Shown here in pieces: positions 6,601-11,155 of a stretch of DNA of 11,155 nucleotides (the first letter of the stretch is position 1; each line of letters opens with the position of its first letter). The stretch covers positions 1-11,155 of the forward strand of contig CANETM010000032.1 in NCBI GenBank assembly GCA_947441205.1. The letters are read 5' to 3'. The position numbers and the translations under genes are program-made. Under the pieces are notes generated by a model. That model was not told the DNA's origin and searched no databases. It saw nothing but the letters and a program-made list of their open reading frames with translations. Source of the stretch: Bacteroidota bacterium. Its GTDB lineage: Bacteria > Bacteroidota > Bacteroidia > Chitinophagales > Chitinophagaceae.

Positions 6601-7384
6601 CATTTTTGCCAGTTGCTCCCATATCAATAGTGAAATCATTAACATACAAATCTATATGTTGTCGCATGACTTGTTCCGACATTTCTTGCGAATGGCATTT
6701 TACAAATTCGGGTAGATTATCATAGCTGTTTTTAAAAGCAAATTCAACACTTTCTTTGATAAGTGTATCTAATATTTTTACTTCTTCTAGGGGCAGATCA
6801 TTTCTTGCAATAATGCCGCCTAAAGGGATGGGGGCATTAAAAGTTTCTTCAAAATAAGTGCCTAAATCCATCCATTTACTCAATCCTTTTTGTTCATAGG
6901 TAAATCGGTTCTCGTGAATGATTACACCTGCATCAACTTTGCCAGATAATACAGCGTCTTCAATTTCATTGAACACTAAAAATTGTTTATTTTTTACTTC
7001 AGGAAAAGCTAAACTAAATAATAAATGTGCAGTTGTGTTAACACCCGGTAAGGCAACCGTCATGGTTTTTTGATTTGGCTTTTCTGCATCAATTATATCA
7101 TTATTATTTGAGCTTTTTTTATAAACCAATAATGGTCCAACGCCTTTCCCTAATGCGCCTCCGGCATTTAATAATTGATAATTATTTTTGACCATTGGCC
7201 AAACACCGTAACTAATTTTTGACAAGGGTAGCTTTCCCTGTAAAGCCAACTCGTTAAGGGTTTGAACATCCTCTAAATGTATTTTGAATTCATATCCTTT
7301 AGTATCAATTTTATGATTCACCAAGGCATCAAATATAAAAGTATCGTTGGGGCAGGGAGAAAATCCTAATTCTATCAATGGCAT
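6563..7384 (-). CDS. mqnD: 1,4-dihydroxy-6-naphthoate synthase, menaquinone (futalosine) pathway
   Basis: MqnD converts cyclic dehypoxanthine futalosine to 1,4-dihydroxy-6-naphthoate, a late step of menaquinone synthesis. It has a periplasmic-binding-protein-like fold but acts in the cytoplasm. Family motifs in the 273-residue product are LGFSPCPNDTFIF (6-18), GALGKGVGPLLV (76-87), VIIHENRFTY (154-163) with the conserved histidine, and PIPLGGI (185-191). I place the start at 7384. The protein then begins MPLIELGF as in relatives, and the ATG lies one base after the mqnB stop (TAAAATG), implying translational coupling. An in-frame ATG at 7432 would add 16 unconserved residues and overlap mqnB. 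The last codons lie in a perfect inverted repeat. Confidence 0.94.
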   Translation of the reverse strand: MPLIELGFSPCPNDTFIFDALVNHKIDTKGYEFKIHLEDVQTLNELALQGKLPLSKISYGVWPMVKNNYQLLNAGGALGKGVGPLLVYKKSSNNNDIIDAEKPNQKTMTVALPGVNTTAHLLFSLAFPEVKNKQFLVFNEIEDAVLSGKVDAGVIIHENRFTYEQKGLSKWMDLGTYFEETFNAPIPLGGIIARNDLPLEEVKILDTLIKESVEFAFKNSYDNLPEFVKCHSQEMSEQVMRQHIDLYVNDFTIDMGATGKNAITQLEKVFLIV

Positions 7385-7385
7385 T

Positions 7386-8054
7386 TTAAGCTGTTTTATA
7401 TAAAGCGTCCAAGTATTCCAAAAGGGTTTCATTCAAATTATAAATCGCTTCTTGTATTTTCCATTTTGATTTATCTCTTTCTCCAACATAATTGCTCACA
7501 GCTCTTATTTGAATAAATGGAATGGTCAAGTCTCTTCCCATATAATGTAAGCTCGCTCCCTCCATTGATTCTAACACCGCTTTATACCTGCCGCCTAATA
7601 ATTGTATTTGATTTTTATCGGTGCTAATGGTATTAACTGTTACTCCTTTTTTGGTAGGTAATTTCAAAAGATTGAATTGATTTAACCAAGGATTGGGTAA
7701 ACTCTTTTTTTCATAAGGTGCATCATTAGGCTTATCCAATTTCATATCAAATAAATCTTTCCATACTTTATTTTCCATAACCCCAATATCCCCGGCAAAG
7801 TCATTATTCACTGCAAAAACTTTACCGAGTGGAATTTTTCTGTCAAAACATCCAGCGATACCCACTTGAATTATAAGGGTAGGGGTTTCCTGCGTAAACA
7901 TTTTCATGAGGGAGATACTTGAAGCCAATATACCTATGCCAGATTCATGAAATCCAACCGAAAACTTTTTACTGTTCCCTACATATTTTGGATTGATTTT
8001 TTGAAAACTAGGCATCCATTCGCTATGTGTGGCAGCTGTAATAATTACTCTCAT
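7386..8054 (-). CDS. mqnB: Futalosine hydrolase, menaquinone (futalosine) pathway
   Basis: MqnB removes hypoxanthine from futalosine, giving dehypoxanthine futalosine for the next step. The 222-residue protein has the nucleoside-phosphorylase fold of the MTA/SAH nucleosidase family: an N-terminal strand MRVIITAATHSEW, VGIAGCF at 64-70, the substrate-binding ESMEGAS at 162-168, and IRAVSNYVGERD at 183-194, whose aspartate D194 fits the catalytic acid. Adjacency to mqnD distinguishes it from other nucleosidases. I use the ATG at 8054. A longer frame from a TTG at 8099 adds 15 residues without family support and would begin almost on top of the predicted promoter. mqnA, mqnC and mqnE are not in the window. 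Confidence 0.92.
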   Translation of the reverse strand: MRVIITAATHSEWMPSFQKINPKYVGNSKKFSVGFHESGIGILASSISLMKMFTQETPTLIIQVGIAGCFDRKIPLGKVFAVNNDFAGDIGVMENKVWKDLFDMKLDKPNDAPYEKKSLPNPWLNQFNLLKLPTKKGVTVNTISTDKNQIQLLGGRYKAVLESMEGASLHYMGRDLTIPFIQIRAVSNYVGERDKSKWKIQEAIYNLNETLLEYLDALYKTA

Positions 8055-8083
8055 GATGTAAAGGTCGTTAAAGCCTTTTAAAA

Positions 8084-8116
8084 ATTGCTTTCTTGACAAT
8101 CAAATTTATATCTTTG
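8084..8116 (+). promoter_or_regulatory. Putative Bacteroidota promoter for the first PTPS gene
   Basis: TATCTTTG (8109-8116) matches the -7 consensus TAnnTTTG, with ATTG (8084-8087) 21 nt upstream as a partial -33 box. Transcription would start near 8121, about 18 nt before the ATG at 8139. The -7 box directly abuts the opposing -7 box of mqnB. Confidence 0.6.
8101..8108 (-). promoter_or_regulatory. Putative -7 element for mqnB-mqnD
   Basis: On the minus strand this reads TAAATTTG, a full match to the Bacteroidota -7 consensus TAnnTTTG. It would give a leader of about 40 nt before the mqnB ATG at 8054. No good -33 TTTG is seen at the usual distance, so the call rests on the -7 box alone. Confidence 0.5.
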
Positions 8117-8138
8117 TGTCTTAATATAATTTATCTCG

Positions 8139-8549
8139 ATGGTGTATTTGACTAGAGTTGAGCATTTTAATGCAGCTCATAAATTGGCTAATCCAAATTG
8201 GAGTAAGGAGAAAAACGAGGAAGTATTTGGTGTTTGTGCGAACGAAAATTGGCATGGACATAACTATGAATTATTTGTTACAGTTAAGGGTATTCCTGAT
8301 GCTGAAACAGGGTTTTTATATGATGTCAAAAAGTTGAGTGTGCTTATCAAAAACCAAGTTATTGATGAACTTGACCATAAAAATTTGAATTTGGATGTGC
8401 CCTTTATGCAAGGCAAAATGTGCAGTACCGAAAATTTAGCGCGCGCCATTTGGCAACAATTGGCCCCTCATATTCCCAAGGAAATACAGTTGCATTGCAT
8501 CAAATTATACGAGACGCCAAGGATTTTTGTTGAATATTTTGGCTCATAA
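8139..8549 (+). CDS. 6-pyruvoyl-tetrahydropterin synthase/QueD family protein, copy 1
   Basis: COG0720 enzymes act on 7,8-dihydroneopterin triphosphate. They yield 6-pyruvoyl-tetrahydropterin (biopterin route) or 6-carboxy-tetrahydropterin (QueD, queuosine route). In this 136-residue protein the zinc ligands are H14 (FNAAH), H39 and H41 (HGH). The catalytic triad is C33, D79 and H80 (DHKNLNLD), and E125 (YET) should anchor the pterin. The spacing C-x5-HGHNY and the sequence DHKNLNLDVPF are those of animal PTPS (PTPS-II type), whereas typical QueD has C-x3-HGH. Either product remains possible. It has its own promoter, is divergent from mqnB, and is followed by a paralogue about 40% identical by eye. 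Confidence 0.9.
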   Translation: MVYLTRVEHFNAAHKLANPNWSKEKNEEVFGVCANENWHGHNYELFVTVKGIPDAETGFLYDVKKLSVLIKNQVIDELDHKNLNLDVPFMQGKMCSTENLARAIWQQLAPHIPKEIQLHCIKLYETPRIFVEYFGS

Positions 8550-8557
8550 TTACCCAT

Positions 8558-8579
8558 AAAACTTAAACGTTTAATTTTT
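8558..8579. repeat. Imperfect palindrome between the two PTPS genes
   Basis: TTAAACGTTTAA (8563-8574) is a perfect 12-bp palindrome. It extends to 22 bp (8558-8579) with one mismatched pair. It has no loop, so it makes a poor hairpin, though a short T-run follows. It could be an operator for a dimeric regulator of the second PTPS gene or a weak terminator of the first. It may also be chance in AT-rich DNA. Confidence 0.35.
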
Positions 8580-8626
8580 TCATAAAAAGATTAAACAATC
8601 TACCTCAACCTGCGTTATAATAATCG

Positions 8627-8634
8627 TAACTTTG
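8627..8634 (+). promoter_or_regulatory. Putative -7 element for the second PTPS gene and folE
   Basis: TAACTTTG matches TAnnTTTG exactly and lies 18 nt before the ATG at 8653, the same geometry as at the first PTPS gene and fabD. No convincing -33 box is seen. It suggests that the second copy and folE can be transcribed separately from the first copy. Confidence 0.55.
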
Positions 8635-8652
8635 TCCTCTTAATTTGTAAGT

Positions 8653-9066
8653 ATGAATCAAAAAGTAGCGGTATTTAGAAAAGAGCATTTTAATGCCGCG
8701 CACAGGTTGTTTTGTGCTGACTGGACGGATGCTAAAAACAAAGAAGTTTTTGGTGCCTGTTCAAATGCAAATTATCATGGTCACAACTATGAAATCGTTG
8801 TACAAGTAAATGGTTTTCCAGACCCAATAACAGGGTTTGTAATTAATACCAAGGACTTAAGTATGATTGTTGAGGAGGAAGTTAAAAATAGATTTGATCA
8901 TAAAAATTTAAACTTAGACACTGATATTTTTAAAAATTTAAATCCAACTGCTGAGAATATAGCGATTGTCATTTATAATTTAATAAGACCACGTTTGTCT
9001 GATAATCTAGAATTAAAAATACGCTTGTATGAAACTGAAAGAAACTTTGTTGACTACCCCGCTTAA
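8653..9066 (+). CDS. 6-pyruvoyl-tetrahydropterin synthase/QueD family protein, copy 2
   Basis: This second COG0720 paralogue has 137 residues. All active-site residues are kept: zinc ligands H17, H42 and H44; catalytic C36, D82 and H83 in DHKNLNLD; E127 in YET. The cysteine motif again has the C-x5-HGHNY spacing, so this is not a decayed copy. Conservation with copy 1 is strongest around EHFNAAH, the CxNxNxHGHNYE stretch, TGF and DHKNLNLD. It is weakest in the C-terminal helix region (about 92-118), where a one-residue gap is needed. Its last 38 nt overlap the folE frame, so translation is probably coupled to folE. It may supply a different pterin product from copy 1, but nothing in the sequence settles which. 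Confidence 0.9.
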   Translation: MNQKVAVFRKEHFNAAHRLFCADWTDAKNKEVFGACSNANYHGHNYEIVVQVNGFPDPITGFVINTKDLSMIVEEEVKNRFDHKNLNLDTDIFKNLNPTAENIAIVIYNLIRPRLSDNLELKIRLYETERNFVDYPA

Positions 9067-9742
9067 GGAAGAAAAGTTAGCAATCGATAATTTATTAATC
9101 GAAGAAATGGGCGACCAGCATAAGGCAAGCTCAGTTGAAACACCTTTGCGTGCTGATGCATTCGATAAAACGGATGAAGAAAAAATTGCTGCTATTGAGC
9201 CACATTTCAAAGCTATCATGGAAATTTTAGGAATGGATTTACATGATGATAGTTTACGTGGTACACCACTTCGCGTTGCAAAAATGTATGTAAAAGAATT
9301 GTTCCAAGGATTGAATCCAGCGAATATGCCAAGCATGACATTGTTTGAAAATAAATTTCAATACAATGAAATGTTAGTTGAAAAAAATATCAACTTCTAC
9401 ACAAATTGTGAGCATCATTTTGTACCCTTCTTTGGTAAGGCACATGTTGCATATATCAGCAGTGGAAAAGTAATTGGTTTGAGTAAGTTAAATCGTTTAG
9501 TAGAATATTTTTCAAAGCGACCTCAAGTGCAAGAGCGTTTAACCATGCAAGTTGGTAAGGCGTTGCAAACGGTTTTACAAACTCAGGATGTTGCCATCAT
9601 GATGGATGCTAAACACTTATGTGTGTCAAGTAGAGGCGTAAAAGATGATAGTTCCAATACCATTACTAGTTTTTTTGGAGGTAAGTTTCAAGAAGAAGCA
9701 ACTAAAATGGAATTTTTAAAATACATTGAAATCAAGGATTAA
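9029..9742 (+). CDS. folE: GTP cyclohydrolase I
   Basis: FolE opens the GTP imidazole ring and makes 7,8-dihydroneopterin triphosphate, the first committed step to folate, biopterin and queuosine precursors. It also produces the substrate of the two PTPS-like enzymes upstream. The 237-residue protein has the zinc ligands C127 and H130 in NCEHHFVPF and C198 in HLCVSSRG. The catalytic histidines are H129 and H196, and the conserved RPQVQER (164-170) is present. All align with E. coli FolE at an offset of 17. The start is uncertain. ATG 9029 overlaps the previous gene by 38 nt but keeps the segment LLIEEMGDQH conserved in related FolE proteins. ATG 9107 would give a 211-residue form. It is followed by a terminator. 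Confidence 0.95.
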   Translation: MKLKETLLTTPLKEEKLAIDNLLIEEMGDQHKASSVETPLRADAFDKTDEEKIAAIEPHFKAIMEILGMDLHDDSLRGTPLRVAKMYVKELFQGLNPANMPSMTLFENKFQYNEMLVEKNINFYTNCEHHFVPFFGKAHVAYISSGKVIGLSKLNRLVEYFSKRPQVQERLTMQVGKALQTVLQTQDVAIMMDAKHLCVSSRGVKDDSSNTITSFFGGKFQEEATKMEFLKYIEIKD

Positions 9743-9796
9743 ATAAGCACAAGCTTTTAAGAAAGATAGTTCATAGTGTCGGGTTAGTGTTAGTTC

Positions 9797-9830
9797 AGGT
9801 GAAGTGAAGACTTCACCTTTTTTATTTTTA
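9797..9830 (+). terminator. Rho-independent terminator after folE
   Basis: A perfect 9-bp stem, AGGTGAAGT (9797-9805) with ACTTCACCT (9810-9818), closes a GAAG tetraloop and is followed by a run of Ts (TTTTTATTTTTA). It lies about 55 nt past the folE stop and ends the pterin cluster before the fabD promoter. Confidence 0.9.
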
Positions 9831-9843
9831 TGGATTAAAGCGC

Positions 9844-9851
9844 TACTTTTG
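9844..9851 (+). promoter_or_regulatory. Putative -7 element for fabD
   Basis: TACTTTTG matches TAnnTTTG and ends 19 nt before the ATG at 9871, the same spacing as at the two PTPS genes. No clear TTTG -33 box is present. Transcription would begin near 9857, which excludes the upstream in-frame ATG at 9853 as a start. Confidence 0.55.
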
Positions 9852-9870
9852 AATGCACAAAATATATGAT

Positions 9871-10764
9871 ATGTCAAAACACGCTTATGTATTTCCGGGT
9901 CAAGGAAGTCAATTTTCAGGAATGGGTAAAAATTTGTACGAACAAAATGAAGCGGCAAAAGCTTTATTTGAAAAGGCAAATGATATTTTAGGATTCCGTA
10001 TAAGTGATATCATGTTTGAAGGAACGGACGAACAGTTAAAGCAAACCAATGTAACACAGCCCGCTGTTTTTTTACATTCTGTGATTGCCTATTTAACAAT
10101 GTCTAATGCAAATCCGGATATGGTTGCAGGTCATTCACTAGGAGAGTTTAGTGCATTGGTTGCCAATAAAACTTTAAGTTTTGAAGATGCTTTGAAGTTG
10201 GTAAGTATCAGGGCAAAAGCAATGCAAGCTGCCTGTGAAATTCAGCCCTCAACGATGGCCGCTGTTTTAGCATTGGCCGATGAAAAAGTAGAAGAAATAT
10301 GTGCAACCATTTCAGCTGAATCAGGTGAAGTAGTGGTTGCTGCGAATTATAATTGTCCTGGACAATTAGTGATTTCGGGATCTGTAAAAGGTATTGAAAT
10401 TGCATGTGAGCAAATGAAAGCAGCGGGTGCTAAAAGAGCATTAGTGTTACCAGTTGGAGGCGCTTTTCACTCACCATTAATGGAACCAGCTAAAATTGAA
10501 TTAGCTGCGGCAATACAAGCAACGACATTTAATACACCCATTTGTCCAGTCTATCAAAATGTGGTGGCCAAGGCAGTAGTTGATCCAATTGAAATTCAAG
10601 CAAATTTAATGGCGCAATTAACGGGTGCAGTAAAATGGACACAAACTATACAAACAATGGTAGCTGATGGTGCAAGTAATTTTACTGAAGTAGGTCCTGG
10701 TAAAGTTTTACAAGGACTTGTACAAAAAATTTATAAAGAAGCAGTTGTGGATGGGTTGGCTTAA
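9871..10764 (+). CDS. fabD: Malonyl-CoA:ACP S-malonyltransferase
   Basis: FabD loads malonate from coenzyme A onto acyl carrier protein, supplying the two-carbon extender for fatty-acid synthesis in the cytoplasm. In the 297-residue product I see YVFPGQGSQ with the oxyanion-hole Q11, the nucleophile S89 in GHSLGE, R114 in SIRAKAMQ, which binds the malonyl carboxylate, and the catalytic H200 in GAFHSPLM. NCPGQLVISG (161-170) and TEVGPGKVLQGLV near the end are also typical. The length is normal. I chose ATG 9871 (MSKHAYVFPG) over ATG 9853 because family members start just before this strand and a -7 box lies at 9844-9851. No other fab gene is visible beside it. Confidence 0.96.
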   Translation: MSKHAYVFPGQGSQFSGMGKNLYEQNEAAKALFEKANDILGFRISDIMFEGTDEQLKQTNVTQPAVFLHSVIAYLTMSNANPDMVAGHSLGEFSALVANKTLSFEDALKLVSIRAKAMQAACEIQPSTMAAVLALADEKVEEICATISAESGEVVVAANYNCPGQLVISGSVKGIEIACEQMKAAGAKRALVLPVGGAFHSPLMEPAKIELAAAIQATTFNTPICPVYQNVVAKAVVDPIEIQANLMAQLTGAVKWTQTIQTMVADGASNFTEVGPGKVLQGLVQKIYKEAVVDGLA

Positions 10765-10800
10765 ATTATTTTATTTTTTTTAAGGGTTTAAATTTTAGCA

Positions 10801-11155
10801 ATGATAAAAGGGGCGTCAAATAATAATATTTTAAACAATACAAAGTGGATTTCATTTGAGTTGTTTATTTTTTTATTATTCTTTGTAATCCAATACCTGC
10901 CTCAGTTTGAGTCATTTGATCCTATGGGTCCTCAATGGTTAGGACTCGCATTTTTAAATATTGGGATATTTATTTATTTCCATTTTTTTGGTGAAAAATA
11001 TTTATATCAGTTGCATGCTATTTTTAATAATAAAACCTCAATTCTTTATTTAGTCTATGTAGTTTGGGCTTTATTGTCCATTTTTTACGCGTTCAATAAA
11101 ATTGAAACTTGGGTTACATTATCTAGACTATTAATAACTTTTATAAGTTTCTTAC
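10801..11155 (+). CDS. Multi-pass membrane protein, probable O-antigen ligase/polymerase, cut by the window edge
   Basis: The first 118 residues are visible, starting ATG at 10801, 36 nt after the fabD stop. Hydrophobic segments lie at about 20-35 (FELFIFLLFFVIQYL), 47-63, 81-98 (ILYLVYVVWALLSIFYAF) and 107-118. The loop DPMGPQWLGL (40-49) and the pattern WALLSIFYAFNKIETWVTLSRL resemble the start of Bacteroidota O-antigen ligase (Wzy_C/WaaL-like) proteins, which join or extend surface polysaccharide in the inner membrane. The diagnostic large periplasmic loop is outside the window, so the family call is tentative. No promoter was found, and cotranscription with fabD is possible. Confidence 0.6.
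   Translation, partial: MIKGASNNNILNNTKWISFELFIFLLFFVIQYLPQFESFDPMGPQWLGLAFLNIGIFIYFHFFGEKYLYQLHAIFNNKTSILYLVYVVWALLSIFYAFNKIETWVTLSRLLITFISFL

Noticed and set aside
7385..7432. ATG at 7432 as the mqnD start
   Set aside because: It adds 16 unconserved residues and overlaps mqnB. The ATG at 7384 gives the family N-terminus and sits one base after the mqnB stop.
8588..8601. AGATT-AAAC-AATCT hairpin before the second PTPS gene as a terminator
   Set aside because: The stem has only 5 bp and no T-tract follows; this is expected by chance in AT-rich DNA.
9013..9979. Minus-strand open frames over the start and end of folE
   Set aside because: They are antisense to strongly conserved FolE and FabD coding sequence, and one also crosses the folE terminator.

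Overview
The window is AT-rich chromosomal DNA, most likely from a member of the Bacteroidota. A Chitinophagaceae-like lineage is my best guess, but genus and species cannot be read from the sequence. The evidence is: Bacteroidota-type -7 elements (TAnnTTTG) just upstream of several starts; almost no Shine-Dalgarno sequences; futalosine-pathway menaquinone genes; and a Nif3 gene paired with a coiled-coil zinc-ribbon gene. I see no phage, transposon, CRISPR array, tRNA or rRNA, and no gap between genes exceeds about 150 bases.

Left part (1-4609, minus strand, reading right to left): a Nif3-family metal protein, a coiled-coil/zinc-ribbon protein 9 nt behind it, a secreted TPR protein, and recN, which runs off the left edge. 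Between the zinc-ribbon gene and the TPR gene lies the oddest structure here. It is an array of 26-bp modules copied from the 3' end of the zinc-ribbon gene, each ending in a KKK-stop, followed by a terminator hairpin only 16 nt before the TPR start codon.

Middle part (4610-8108): a class I-like DNA photolyase on the plus strand, ending in a perfect 21-bp inverted repeat; a small TRL-like lipoprotein; and a bidirectional terminator. Then come mqnD and mqnB on the minus strand, separated by one base, which encode two steps of menaquinone synthesis through futalosine. The 3' end of mqnD is a perfect 19-bp fold-back containing the stop codon.

Right part (8109-11155, plus strand): two tandem paralogues of the 6-pyruvoyl-tetrahydropterin synthase/QueD family, then folE. 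FolE makes dihydroneopterin triphosphate from GTP, which is the substrate of both paralogues, so the three genes form a pterin cluster. Both paralogues carry the Cys-x5-His-Gly-His spacing of animal-type PTPS, not the Cys-x3-HGH of typical QueD. After a clear terminator come fabD (malonyl-CoA:ACP transacylase) and the beginning of a multi-pass membrane protein that looks like an O-antigen ligase/polymerase.

Most genes are housekeeping genes. The points worth a second look are the tail-module array, the mqnD fold-back, the two abutting divergent -7 elements between mqnB and the first PTPS gene, and the duplicated PTPS genes with folE. I found no clearly new multi-gene system.
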